A stretch of DNA of 64,000 nt from Solen grandis (GCA_021229015.1 CM037782.1:36238038-36302037), one strand, 5' to 3'. Positions 10,587-22,369 are shown, counted from the first letter of the stretch. The notes: generated by a model not told the origin, from the sequence alone. A program made the numbers and translations.

Positions 10587-10785
10587 CCCCCCCCCCCTCC
10601 CCCCTATTACTCTTTGAAATATGTCCAAAAATTCACAGAACATATTATATTTGCATATTGAGAGATGAAAAGTACATTTTAGAAAACTTTTTCAGAAGGT
10701 TTAAACTAAATCAATTAAAATCTCTGAAAATATAAATGATAATCACTAATACTTTTCAAATAAAGTTAAATCTTGGATCAAGTTT

Positions 10786-10788
<3 letters not shown>

Positions 10789-10827
<39 letters not shown>

Positions 10828-10840
10828 GCGAGAGCGAGAA
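10789..10840. repeat. (AG)n microsatellite
   Basis: About 16 uninterrupted AG units, then degenerate AAAGCGAGCGAGAGCGAG. Confidence 0.97.
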
Positions 10841-11221
10841 AATGTTACTTGGAATTTCTTCGAACAAAAAAAGGCATTAAATAAATGTTATTTACATCTG
10901 TATTTTGTTTCTTCAATTACCTTGTAAAGCGAAAAATGAAATCCCTTGGATTTTTTTTTTTCGCGAATTTGATGAATGCGAAAAAGTTGTAAGCGACTTA
11001 AGTCACTGGAAATCTTTCGCATTAGAAAGAAAAATAGTTATCACTTAGAAGAATTGGACAAATATCAAATAAAATCAAATAAAAACAAACTCTTATGTAT
11101 GTTTCTCTTAGAACGGCTTCGCTTTCAACCCTCGATATACTAAAATGATTTTTTTTTTCAACAAACCCAAGGAAGATACATGTATATACTAGCTTTATGA
11201 AGATTTAATCCCAAAAACATC
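10841..11221. other. Non-coding AT-rich sequence
   Basis: No gene or repeat was recognised apart from T-rich runs near 10950 and 11150. Confidence 0.45.
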
Positions 11222-11520
11222 CGTCCTCGCTGGCAATGTGGTTAGAGTGTTCATCTTGGGAGTGGGAGGTCGTTGGTTTGATCCCCGGCCGCGACATACT
11301 GAAGTCGTAAACAATGGTACTGGTATAGCTACCTTTCTTGGCTCTCAGCATATAGGTGTTGTTCCAGAACTGGTTGCCCCCGTGTCAGGATAATGTGACT
11401 GGGTGTGGTATCATGCCACATGTCTGAGGTGTGATACTGCAGTGTGGCAGCACTATATCTGAATCTCCAAATGACTTAACTACTTCTGATGGAACGTTAA
11501 AGCACACAAGCAAAGCCCAA
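11222..11520 (+). mobile_element. tRNA-derived SINE, family B, plus-strand copy
   Basis: The A-box region is TGGCAATGTGGTTAGAGTG and the B box is TTGGTTTGATCCCC. CGACATACTGAAGTCGTAAA, a block with GGTACTGGTATAGC, and GTGTGGCAGCAC follow. The 3' part reads GATGGAACGTTAAAGCACAC. The order matches the minus-strand copy at 9808-10056. Confidence 0.72.
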
Positions 11521-12115
11521 TATCTCTTGCTTACGAAGTGGGTGAAATATCTGATCACTTAAACAAATCCCGCACTCATAATGGTTACTAATACTAAAAC
11601 ATTATTAATGTGTCACAAAATAGCCATTGTATTAAGAAACTCTGTAGAGAAACAACCGTTATTATAAATGTCTTTGTTCCTTTAGTGGATTATACTCTAT
11701 ATCTAGAATGGCAGCTATTGTGTGCCGGATTAAAAACTAAATATTTGATGTTTGGCGCACCTTCTAGGCCAAAACATGTCAATCTAAATGGAACTGCCAA
11801 CATAGATGTTGTTATTATTTCGACAATTGATGTATGACAATACTCGAAAGAATCAGGTTTCTTTTCGCAAGTATTTCAAGGTTTTCAGAGGATGGCCGTA
11901 TTATCGACTTGGAATTCTTTATTGAAAAGAGGGAAAATCGTTGATTCTGTGTCCTCAAGGTTGTGCGACAATTGATGTTTCTTGTAGTGCTTTTGTCTCG
12001 TAAGTAAAAACGAATAAGGATATGACAGAATGAACGAAAGTAAAATAAATTCAAACTCGATGAGAAATAGGCGAAATATTGTATGCCATATATTTTTTCC
12101 TGAAAAATAAGAAAG
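11521..12115. other. Non-coding sequence including the second copy of a diverged repeat
   Basis: 11536-11596 resembles 10222-10312. Nothing else was identified. The frame at 11815-12153 on the minus strand has no recognisable domain and overlaps a probable transposon end. Confidence 0.4.
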
Positions 12116-12245
12116 AAAAACAAGAGGGCCCTAGCTCCCTCACCAGAGTACATCAGCTTATTTAAAATAATTCACGTCACTTGATTTTACCTGGTTTCTT
12201 CCAGCAGCAACCAAATTCAAGTTTCAATATTAAGTTATGGGCCAA
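12116..12245 (-). mobile_element. Probable right end of a Helentron-like element
   Basis: Read on the minus strand the segment ends GGTGAGGGAGCTAGGGCCCT followed by CTTGTT. The complete element at 59350-60810 ends the same way (GGTGAGCGACC, a GGGCC hairpin, CCTCTTGTT). The interior GCCCATAACTT block also resembles the repeated core of that element. No matching left end was found, so this is a fragment. Confidence 0.5.
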
Positions 12246-13288
12246 TTATAGGCAAATTTTATTTTAAATAACTGTTTCCTCTAAGTAACCTTTGAATGAC
12301 TTTATGTATAGCATTTATATTTGCTGTACAAATGTTACATAAATAAACACAGTGTTTGTTTAATGTTTGGTTAAAATCCAATGATTTATGATATAGTTAT
12401 GTGTTTTTTACGGTAAATTTTTTGCGAAATGTTTTCGCACATATTCATCAATAACTATATTATCTTCTATTAATCGTAATGGAATATTTTATAATTCAGC
12501 TGAAAACTAATAATTCAGTATACATATTTTTCCACATATTTAAATGATAGTGCAACATTAATAAAACCGCCCCCCTCGTAGTAAGCAGTACTTTCTGTTA
12601 TGATACCATCATATGAATTTGCCTTTGGGTATATATTGCCCCGCCTCAGAGGTGCTCTCGTTCTTTATTTCAATATTGTTGTGTGCGGTTATTTTTATTT
12701 GTATTTTACTGTGTCTAGACATTTTTAATTATAAGTTATTTCTGGACTGAAGCTATTTTAAAGTGATTTCTGGACTGAAACAACGAATTAATTTCTGAAT
12801 TTAATTAGTGGGGAAATGTTTTGCCCGAATCTAATTGTTATCTTTTTTCAGTATATTTTCATTTCTTCGTGGTAGCTCTTTACCATTAATTAAATATTTT
12901 TAATCAAAAACGGACTCAATGCGATAGCAAAAATGAAAATAGTGTTTTCAATATGAAAGATGTATTCGATCCAACATTTACCTCAACCATTTTTGACAGA
13001 AAGTGGTATCTTGAAACACTGTACGAAAATATAACGTGCAACATTAATATTTCCAGACAGTCGAAAGATTGAAACAGACAAAGTTATATGAACATAGAAA
13101 AATCTTGAGGAAAAAAATTCTTACTGCTGACGAATACACACGGAGATTACCTAGCACAGTCTGAATGAATCTGATCGCATTCGGAAGCACTCGGAACGCC
13201 ATGAATATTAATGTGACAACGAACAGGCTGTACGTTTTTCTCGCCCATTTACAGTTAGCTGTTGGGGACTGACATTAGACACTCTTGT
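12246..13288. other. Non-coding AT-rich sequence
   Basis: No coding region was recognised. A CCCCGCCTCAGAGGTGCTCTC block at about 12639 is GC-rich against its surroundings and may be another transposon terminus. I could not pair it with a partner. Confidence 0.4.
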
Positions 13289-13525
13289 TTAAATAAGACC
13301 ATGCATAGTAACAGATCGTGTTTCTTGGACACTGTCTATTAATTCATCACAGTTAATCGTGCCTATTTTGTGATACAAAAGGGAAAAAATCATTGTGAAA
13401 ACGCCTAGAACTATCCAAGATATATGCACCTCGCCTCTACGAGCCTCGATGTGTTTCGGCCTTTCTCCCTTACATAGAACTTTCATTTTCGTCGCTGTCA
13501 GAATGTTGTTCAGTCTTTTTCGCAT
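13289..13525 (-). CDS. Candidate small membrane protein or first exon, unrecognised
   Basis: The 78-residue minus-strand frame has a basic start (MRKRLNN, then KGERPKHIEARR). A strongly hydrophobic stretch, WIVLGVFTMIFSLLY at about residues 37-51, precedes a polar tail. This layout is seen in first exons of type II membrane proteins such as Golgi transferases, but no family motif is present. The DNA is less AT-rich than its flanks. No strong donor site ends the frame and there is no neighbouring exon to support it. Chance or an old transposon remnant remain possible. Confidence 0.22.
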   Translation of the reverse strand: MRKRLNNILTATKMKVLCKGERPKHIEARRGEVHISWIVLGVFTMIFSLLYHKIGTINCDELIDSVQETRSVTMHGLI

Positions 13526-14382
13526 CTTTTTCCCTTTGTTCCCCCTGTACCTATACGGTATTATGTTCTTGAATATATCCTGGTGTCACCGGCCATTTTG
13601 TTCAATAATATTTACGCATATATCGTTTAATAGCATTACTGTTTCAAAAAACGACTTTTTTTTAAGGAAATAACTATTAAATATTGAAATAAATGCATTT
13701 TTATCTTAATTCTTAAGACAGTAATAAAAGTAGAGAGAGCATATATTGTTAAGTCAATCATCATAGGATGTGCAAGGGCCTTTTTATATAACCTTGTTAG
13801 ATATGCATATCTTATCATTTTAAATCTTACGAAGGCTGTTTCAAATGATCTGCAATGTTTCAAATATTGGCATTTGTTTCCAAAAAACTTTATAAGGTGA
13901 GAGTAGTTTAAGAGAAATATGACTTCCTTCAGCTATTATGACTGTTTTCCTCACTGGTTGATACTAACATGTATCCCACACACCTGTACATATTAGATTC
14001 ATAATTCCAGTTTTCGACATTGTACATTTACTCTCTCGGCACATTTAAAGTTTTAAAGATTTAGCATCATAGTATCTTTTGACCCACTAAATATCTAAAG
14101 TTGACTGTGTATAGAATTCCTTGAATCCATTTAAAAGCGTATCTAAGAGCTATCTCAACAAAAGTATACACTGTTTCAGACTGCCTATAAATCAGCTGAC
14201 AACATCCTGTAACCAATGGTAGGATCGCGAATATTTTCCATTAAGCTTTGGTTTTGTTTTTATATTTATGTAGCAATCTAAAGCTTTCCATCAACAACCA
14301 ACATCTCCGTAATATATAAGAAACTACCATCATCAACCGCTTTTCGTCTTATCTAGGGGAGAGGTTAACATCCAGCAATTTG
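13526..14382. other. Non-coding AT-rich sequence
   Basis: No gene or repeat was recognised. The two open frames between 13395 and 13863 look fortuitous. Confidence 0.4.
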
Positions 14383-14624
14383 TTAACCCTTTCCCTCATA
14401 TAGACTCATGTTGACACACTCAATAGGTACCACATAAAGCCTGATCTGCAGAAAACCACAGTTAAACCTTACCAAATTTAATTATAAAGTCCTCATTTCC
14501 AGACCACTGAGGAGAAGCGAACAGCAAAAAACCTGATCAGCCTGCGAGTTACTCGCAGGCTGATCTGGTTTTATGTTGTTCGCATAGGTCTTTTCATGGT
14601 TTCCTCTATGAGGGAAAGGGTTAA
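14383..14624. mobile_element. MITE with TTAA-containing perfect 18-bp terminal inverted repeats
   Basis: The left end TTAACCCTTTCCCTCATA is the exact reverse complement of the right end TATGAGGGAAAGGGTTAA. If the outer TTAA is the target duplication, the element proper begins CCCTTT, which fits the CCYT-type ends of piggyBac elements. The 242-bp interior encodes nothing and contains a long palindrome at 14535-14565. Confidence 0.85.
14535..14565. repeat. 31-nt palindrome within the MITE
   Basis: GATCAGCCTGCGAGT and ACTCGCAGGCTGATC are exact reverse complements separated by one T, so either strand can form a 15-bp stem. Confidence 0.95.
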
Positions 14625-15991
14625 AGCAGATGTTATTATAGAGAGGATAGAATTAATATCTAATTATTTTTGAAGTTACATTATGTTATATGCCTTCTAA
14701 ACGTTTGGCACAATGGATAACCTCTATATTTAGCAATACTCTATACTCAAATGGCTTGAGGGAAATGCTTAATGAAGTCAAATGTTCTATTTCCACTTTC
14801 AGTAATGATTTGCCATACTCCGTTTAAAAAACCCTTAAGATCACTGGCTATTCCTTAATCATAATTATAATTTGTCGAGTACATTTGCCGTTTTATAACT
14901 CTGCATCAACCCAAACGAAGCTCAAATCAATGCTAAATCAACAAAGGACTCCCTATTGCTTGTTTTCCTGGTAACATACGCATCGGCTCCAAATTCACGC
15001 TTTGCTAATTTCACACTGCGTACGAAATATCGCCATATATCAGATATCCATTATCAGTGTCAGCCATTACCGTGTAGTTGAGGATCGCTTAAAGTGCTGT
15101 TCTTGTTTTTGGTTTTCGAATCTGCTAGATAATGTGTAGAAACTTGTATTCAATGTTTAATGATTACTCGTTTCGAACGAATGATTTTTATCCTTTTAAA
15201 TTTGAATACGCACGACAGTCTTAAATTAGTCCATAACAATATATAACTAAAAGAATCAGGATTTATGCTAAAGATATATACACATTAAAGACTTGTGCAA
15301 TGTGCTAGGTCGAAGAATTTGGACACTGGAAGTATTAGACAAATACGTAATATGCAGAAGTCTTGAACGCGTTTGTACAAAGTAGTTGTCCGTATACATG
15401 AAACAAATTTTATAAGAGACAATACATCCCAATTCTGCAGGACCTGCAAACTGGCATTATTTCACCGATTTTCACAGCAATATATTTATATGATATAGAT
15501 TTTTTATATTCTAATAAATAATGAACCTGAAAAAAAAAAAAAAACTTACACAGGAAAAATCGAAATGTGCAAAAAGAAATAGTTTTAACTCAAATATCAG
15601 TTGCTGTCGATAAAAAAGAGTTTATTACATGTATTTGAAATTCACCTTCACGATTGACCAGACCTAATTAAAAAGCAAATTGTGTCTGGGTTGGTTCCAT
15701 GCAGACAGGCTAGAAGAGTCCATATCAATGGAAATTACGATAAGATGCTGCCTTTGAAACTTGATTTTAACTCTACTGGTTGGGATTTCATTTTACACTT
15801 GAATTTGTAAACAAGCAAGCTAGGAAATTGAAGGTGACACGTGGTGAAAATTGATAAGCCGTCATACTGGAAATCTCAAGTTAATTTTAATGGTATGCAT
15901 GATAGATCTATTGTCTTGAAGAATTTGGCTTTTCACACGTGGAAAGGAAAAACAAAATGTTTACATTTTTGAGGGAAAGAATACTTCTTGA
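14625..15991. other. Non-coding AT-rich sequence
   Basis: No gene or repeat structure was recognised. It contains an A-run at about 15531-15544. Confidence 0.45.
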
Positions 15992-16695
15992 AAAGGACCA
16001 GTCTCTATAACGCCTTTTCTTTTTTTTTCTTTTTTTTTTTTGCCACTACAGATTTTTTTTCAAACTTTGCCAACTTATTCTACTATGTATAGGCTATCAT
16101 GTAATGAAATATATTTCTAATTAATTTAGTGCCGTAGGCTGTGTTCATGAGTAATGTGGGTGGGGTAATTTCACATTGTTGAGGGTTCCTTCATATAAAT
16201 AGCGCTATTTTTATTGCAACACAAAATCAGAAACTTATAATTATAGTGCACTTTAAACATACATAGAGATATAAGATGATGCCAATGTTTTGTTGGAACT
16301 TTTGTATTATGTTGGCAATATTTTCGCGCATGAGTCATACCTTAATTTCCGCCATTTTCTCCGATTTTCGAAAAACCACATCTCTTTTTGTTACGACCGA
16401 TTCAAAAGATATTTTGAATATATAAAGATAATATAGTAGACACAATTGTTAGTGCAGAATTATACCAAAAATATCAGAGTTATCTGCCCCTGATTTTTTT
16501 TAAATTTCAATATTTTCAATATCACCAACTATTCTCCATATAAATACACATATGCAATTATTCTTTTGAGATAATTAACATTCATACATAGTTATTTAAT
16601 ATATACCAATATTTTGATAAATATAATTATTTGAAGTACTCTGTTTATGTTATCGTGTGTACTGTGTCATTATTATTTTAATCCCAAATAGCATA
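15992..16695 (+). repeat. Left long terminal inverted repeat
   Basis: It pairs with 18990-19638. The arms are clearly homologous but carry many substitutions and indels, so the insertion is not recent. Confidence 0.88.
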
Positions 16696-16982
16696 TCTCT
16701 AAAGCCTATGGATGGAATTTTAGATTAATCAGCATGGATATTTCTCTGGTTAATGTTCAATGACAAACTATCACTATCACAGAAGGTTATGAAATACCCT
16801 TGCATATGGTTTTGACACAATAGAAAGCATAATGCAGTGGTCATGTTTAACAAATGGCAATAATAACCAAAAAAATTGTTTGCCAACACATCGTCCTGAA
16901 AAGGCCAATGCAAGTACAAAATACCATTAGCATATCTTAATTATAAAGACAGTTATGCTCTGGACAACATTTTAAATAAAGG

Positions 16983-17029
16983 GCATCGACTCTACAAAAA
17001 GCCCCCCCCCCCCCCCCACACACACACAC
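16983..17029. repeat. Poly-C plus (CA)n tract
   Basis: Fifteen C residues followed by CACACACACA, inside the long-TIR transposon. Confidence 0.95.
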
Positions 17030-17301
17030 TTCAAAAATCATAATCACCAAAAAGAAATGGATCCATAATTCCGTGATTAAACATCTCAATCAAACATACT
17101 GCATGCTGACTAGATCGAGGTTCTAGCAAAAATCTATTTTATTAAAAACTAAGGGCCATAACTTTGTGATAAATACACCCCCCTAAAAATATGGTCTGGC
17201 GAAATGTACAACTGCATTTGGTACCTATTAGACATGATAACCAAAATAATGATAATTTCATTTGACACAAATTTTATTTCATGGCTATGTTAGTATTTTG
17301 T

Positions 17302-18490
17302 TTATCTCAATTTCCAAACGTTATTGTGATCATTTTCACTATTTTTCTCTGAGTCACTGGAAGTACTCATGGTTTCAATAGCAGCTTGGACGAATTTTGC
17401 AAAATATATTCTTTTTTTTCTTTTTTTTTTTTTTTGATGGCGGTAAAAACCTAAAAAGCAAATCACAGAAGAAACATGTACACAACAGCCAACTATGCGT
17501 ACTCCATTTCTACACTGGCATGGCAGTACCACCCGACAACTTGATTAAAACATTGGCTGTATTCAATCCATAAACTATGAGCTTTTGAGCTTTACTTGAA
17601 GTGTGGCGGGAATGAATCTGTGCTTTAAGATTGTTATCTTCCTCCATCTGTGTTATAATTTCATACTGATCATTTTCATCAAGATTTTCATCTGTATATG
17701 GTTGTGCTTCTTTGATTTGATTTATACCCATTAGTTCATTTTCTATGAGTTCAGGAAATTTTCTTGATGCGCATCATTTATCTTCACCTATATTGTCCTT
17801 TCTTTTCCCAACCATTTGTAATTACCTAATTTTGTAAACTTTTAAGATTCTTAGTAAGTGCAATCATTATTTTTGCAATGACTTCATCTTTGAGCTTGTT
17901 ACTAAGGATGGTCTAAATGCATTGCATAGTGAACAAACAATTCTTACATAATCACCAATATACAGTATGTGACTGTTGGGCATAGTGTTACACAAGGCAT
18001 TCCACTTTTTCACCCTTCCATTCACAGATTCAACAACCCACCTGACCTTAGTAACAAGCCTAACTAGCTTCTTCAGGGGAATGTTGTTTCTATGATTTTA
18101 TCAAGAAAAAAACATTTGGGAAATTTATTCCAAATCCTTATAAATATCAACAACATCCCGAAACCCTCTATCTATAATAAGGATATCATTCTTTTGAAAC
18201 CAGTCTGTCACATTGTCGGGGTTAAATGTTAGCATGTATTCAGTAATGTTTGCATCAGAACTTTTTCCATCTGCTAGATAAGGCCTTAGGACTACAAAAA
18301 TATAATCATCGGTAGCTAAAAGCATCACTGGTTTCAACAAAGGCCGGCCTTTATGAACCAAAAATGATCTTTGAAATGAATAGTTCCCACTCGTTTCAAT
18401 GTAAATGTTTGTATCATCAGCAACTACAATCATAGCAACATCGGAATCTGAACCCCCAAATAATTCTTTTGAATATACAATATTTCTAAA
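17302..18490 (-). pseudogene. Decayed DDE transposase with C-terminal SWIM-type zinc motif
   Basis: The minus-strand frames read in order as one transposase. 18433-18125 gives VVADDTNIYIE (first acidic residue), YSFQRSFLVHKGRPL, and ILIIDRGFRDV (second). After a one-base frameshift at about 18127, the region 18085-17885 gives RLVTKVRWVVESVNGR (catalytic Glu) and YIGDYVRIVCSLCNAFRPS. Further on, 17731-17510 and 17532-17302 give LKAQIHSRHTSSKAQK and then CQCRNGVRIVGCCVH, a CxC...CxH SWIM-type zinc ligand set. I recognise the family as the DDE_Tnp_4 (PIF/Harbinger-related) transposases common in molluscs and cnidarians. This is from memory, with no search. The N-terminus is not visible upstream of about 18490. 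At least two frameshifts and in-frame stops make it non-functional. Confidence 0.85.
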
Positions 18491-18989
18491 TAATATTATT
18501 AACAGGTATGATGAAAGGTGAAGTATTTAATGGTTATTAATTAGAATCCTTCTTTGCGCAACACACACAGTGTATTTCTTGGCAAGATATTTAGCTACCA
18601 ATAGGTACTTTTTGACCAAAACATTAATTGTGACATTGTGAGACTTATTTTAACAAACTAAAAGCAATGCAGAAAATAGTCTCCCAAAAAGAAATTCAAT
18701 TTCAATATTTTAACGACGAAAAAGGTTACTTTATAATAATTATGCACAGAAATAAACTGATAAAAAGAACAGTGCAATCGTTGAGCATATAATACCGAAT
18801 TCAGGACTGTTTATGCCATAGTGCACAAATCAGCAGAAGAAGCAATGTGATGAAAATGAATATGCTATATTGTCTATATTGGACAATTCTGCATAACTGA
18901 TCAAACAGCAGAGGTTGAATTGATCATTTGATTTGAAATGTAATATATATACATATCTACCATGACAAATGGTTTCAAGGGTATAAAGC

Positions 18990-19165
18990 TATTTGAGATT
19001 AAAATGGTTATGACACAGTGCACACGAGAACATAAACAGAGTCATTCAAATTATTGAATTTATCAAAATACTGGTATATATTAAATAAATATGTATGAAT
19101 GAATATCTCAAAGGAATATTTACATATGTATTTATATGGAGAATAGTTGGTGATATTGCAAAATT

Positions 19166-19204
<39 letters not shown>

Positions 19205-19638
19205 CAGATTTCAGGGGTAGATAACTCGTAGATAAAAATCCTCATAATTCTACAATAACAATTGTGTCGAATTTTCGCAAAGTCGGAGAATAAAAAAGCA
19301 AAAATAAGGTATGACTCATACGCGAAATTATCGCCAACAATATAAAAGATCTAACAAAATATTGACATCATCTTTTATCTCTTTACATGTTAAAAGTGCA
19401 CTATAATTATTAGTTTCTAATTTTGTGTTGCAATGAAAATATCGCCATTTATATGAAGGGACCCTCAACAATGTGATATTTCCCCACTGACTTCACTCAT
19501 GAACACAACCTACGGCAATAAACTGATTAGAAATATATTTCATTGCATGATAGCCAATACATAGTGGCATAAGTTGGCAAAGTTTCAAAAAATCCGTAGC
19601 GGCAGAAGAAAAAAAAGGTCTTATAGAGACTGGTCCTT
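18990..19638 (-). repeat. Right long terminal inverted repeat
   Basis: The reverse complement aligns with 15992-16695. It has an expanded (AC)n tract at 19169-19203 that is absent from the left arm. Confidence 0.88.
19169..19203. repeat. (AC)n microsatellite
   Basis: Seventeen AC units inside the right inverted repeat. Confidence 0.97.
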
Positions 19639-19741
19639 TAATGATGATCTACAGCTTCCAAAATTATATACATATTACTCTAACATTGTTTTTTCTTTAT
19701 TTCAAATGTTAAATTGCTGATGATCGATATCTCTATGTGGT

Positions 19742-19985
19742 GAGTAATGTTCTAGTTGTAGGACAACCGCTTCGGAATCGAGAGTTCCCGCGTTCGAGTC
19801 CTATCAAAGGATAGTTCTAATTTCTTTGAGCTTTCTGTCACTTCATCCAGAAGTAAATGAGTACCTGAGGGGCGGAATGTTTCCGTGACGCCATAGTGTG
19901 GGCTGCCATATACAGAGTAAAAGACCCCCAGGAAGAACGGTATATTGATACTAGTAGTTTGATGACGAGGGCTAAAACAACCTGT
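19742..19985 (+). mobile_element. tRNA-derived SINE, family C
   Basis: The head reads TCTAGTTGTAGGACAACCGC (A-box region), then TTCGGAATCGAGAG in the anticodon-arm position, then a B box CGTTCGAGTCC. The body includes CACTTCATCCAGAAGTAAAT and GAGGGGCGGAATGTTTCCGT. The open frames across it are shadows. Only one copy is in the window, so family status rests on the tRNA-like head. Confidence 0.65.
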
Positions 19986-20950
19986 CCACAGCATGAACTT
20001 AACACTATAAAATGCCTTTATTTACTTTGCGCATTTTTTAACAAAATAAATTTAATGGTAGCTCTTCGCTCCAGCATGTTTTATCCGTTAAATAGAAAAC
20101 TAGTTTTTAAACTATATATGATGGTTAATTAAAAACAACACCCGGGCGGTGCATATTTTCTCAGGGGTAGCGAACATCGTTTCTTTTATTATCTATCTGT
20201 CATACCCTGAGAGGATATACATTTCTTCAAAAAAATATTTTTAGAATAATTGTCATAGAACAATTATATAAAACTTCTCTGTGGTTTGTTGAAGGATGTG
20301 TAATTGTATTGGACATAAGTTCACATCAAATGCTGTGAAATATATTGTAGTGAAACATACGGTTTAACATTGAGCTATTTTCGTTTGTTGAATAAGCAAA
20401 ACCAATTCACTAGAAATAAGGCCAGTATCGGATTTACTCAACACAAGTTACAGATATAATCAAAACCTTAAACAAGAAAGAACGACCTGTTATCTTTTAC
20501 TTCGGGATTGCTGTTTTGTGAAACCAATCGTTATTTTAGTTTTTGCTTGTTTGTTGTTTGAAAATGTTTTAAGAAATACGAATGTTCGATTCGATTTGAA
20601 ATATTCTATGTTATATAATAATACATATTTGATAATGTCCATTTGAAGCTAAATGGGCGAGTTTAAGTTTGAATATTAGAAATGAAGTGTAATAAAGACC
20701 ATTTCATCATTAAGTCTTAATTCAAGACAAAATGGCAATTTATTTTATCGATCATCTGTGTCTAATTATAATTTGTAATAGCCGATGAAATATTTTCATA
20801 CATGTATATAATATAACAAGTATTAGCATTTCCAAAAATGCTAAAACTCGCCGTTAACCAAGTAAACAGAAAGTTGCACTATGGCGTACCGGGAAATTAT
20901 ATGTCGAAGTACTTTCAGTTGAAGGAGAGGTTCATCGCTGGGGAATGTTA
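19986..20950. other. Non-coding AT-rich sequence
   Basis: No gene or repeat was recognised. Confidence 0.45.
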
Positions 20951-21243
20951 TCCTGTTTGGTTCAGCATCAATCGTCGACGAAAAGAAAATTAGCTACAAC
21001 AAAGCCGTGTTGACTTGTAAATGTCTTATACCGTACCAGAAAAGCTAAAAGTCCAATACCATATACTCCATACCGCACACACTGGAAATTATCGATAGTG
21101 CTGAAGACTTGTACAGACAATGACATAAACAATCAAGTTCCTTATAATTAAATTGCATGATACTTTTACTCATATAATGACAGATCGTGTCTGTTTGATT
21201 CAGCATCAAAAACGAAAATACAATGGCTACAACAAAGGCGCAT
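20951..21243 (+). repeat. Pair of diverged direct repeats about 237 bp apart
   Basis: 20951-21008 contains TTCAGCATCAA, CGAAAAG and GCTACAACAAAGCCG. 21188-21243 contains TTCAGCATCAA, CGAAAATACAATGG and CTACAACAAAGGCG. The order and spacing agree, so this is an old local duplication or two copies of an unknown repeat. Confidence 0.55.
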
Positions 21244-21523
21244 AATCCAATGGAATCTGCCCAATTGTGCGCCTGCTAGTCTAGCAACATGTACTTCCGA
21301 TAGCCTATTAACACAACATAGATTTTCCAGCGTTCAAAGCAGTTTCCCAGAGCTTGTTCCCGTCAGCTATGCGGGAGTAAAAAGTTGCTTTCTTGCTTGA
21401 TAGTATAATATCGGCGCTCTGGGCCGGCGATAATAATGGTAATTAAAGCAGTAATTTGTTTAAATTTAAAACTTTATTTTACATCGGTTAAGAAACAAAA
21501 TATCACAGTTTATATTAATCACT

Positions 21524-21640
21524 CTCGATGGCTATGGTGGCGGCGTATGTGGTCATTATTGTGGGAGGAAATCAGAGAACCCGGAGAAAACCCATGTGTC
21601 TGGACGGGTGACCACTGTACCCTCTCACATACGTGACCAA
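21524..21640 (+). repeat. Possible dispersed repeat with GGAGAAAACCC motif
   Basis: GAGAACCCGGAGAAAACCCA followed by GTGTCTGGACGGG resembles a motif I associate with dispersed animal repeats. Only one copy is present here and the assignment is from memory. Confidence 0.3.
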
Positions 21641-22296
21641 GTTTCAAGTTTAACACTAGAATATGATATGCGAAAGGAAGAGACAATTCAGTTGAATACT
21701 ACATTTAGTAGTTGTGTTGAACACATTGTGCCATATATGTGGTTATGAACATATGAAGGAAACATTGATCTGAACTGGTTTCTTTGTACACCTGAATATG
21801 ATTAAATCATTTACTCCGTATTGAAGTAGGTAGTGGATGGATTCATTTAATTTAGCCTCTAATAATTAGGATGACGTTCAAACAGGGTCAAACGAAGAAA
21901 TACATACAAAAACATATAAATCAAATCTTTTCAGTAAGTGTAAGTAACATTATGATAAATTCTTTTCAGACACAGTGTTTGTACTTTGAAATTACCTTTT
22001 GCTTTCTAAGATGTGTGTGTGTGTGTGTGTGTGTGTAATGGCAAAACAATGTATTTTGTTATGCAAATAAAGTATTAAATTGAGTATTGAACTGCTTTCT
22101 ACGTTGACGGCTTTAATTTAAAATGTATGGTACAACGTAGGTCTGATTCCCAGCCCTTATCAAAGACATATTTTCTGCTAATTTCAACTTTGATACTTTG
22201 CAGACTTTCTTATCTTCGAATCTAAATAATTTATAGCCACAAATACAAACATTAAAAAAACGTGTTAAAACTATAAGATAAAATCAATAAGTATTA
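21641..22296. other. Non-coding AT-rich sequence with a (GT)n tract at 22012-22036
   Basis: The only clear feature is about twelve GT units. No gene was recognised. Confidence 0.5.
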
Positions 22297-22369
22297 GTTA
22301 TCGTTTATATCTTAAATTTTATGGAATTTATCGCAATAAATCCATAAAATTTAAAATATAAACGATAAC
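22297..22369. repeat. 73-nt near-perfect hairpin
   Basis: GTTATCGTTTATAT...TTTTATGGA and its reverse complement form 29-bp arms with one mismatch and a 15-nt loop (ATTTATCGCAATAAA). The length and loop are like a microRNA precursor, but the sequence is very AT-rich. A tiny MITE relic is equally possible. Confidence 0.9.

Larger units (their letters stand above)
15992..19638. mobile_element. DNA transposon with 650-700-bp terminal inverted repeats
   Basis: The left end reads AAGGACCAGTCTCTATAA and the right end, reversed and complemented, reads AAAGGACCAGTCTCTATAAG. The match continues inward for about 650-700 bp. Shared blocks include GCCAACTTAT, a GTTGTGTTCATGAGT-like block, CAACACAAAATTAGAAACT and CACCAACTATTCTCCATA. 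A decayed transposase lies on the minus strand between the repeats. The element is 3.65 kb. I could not fix a target-site duplication. Low-complexity runs (poly-T/C, CA repeats) have expanded inside. Confidence 0.9.
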
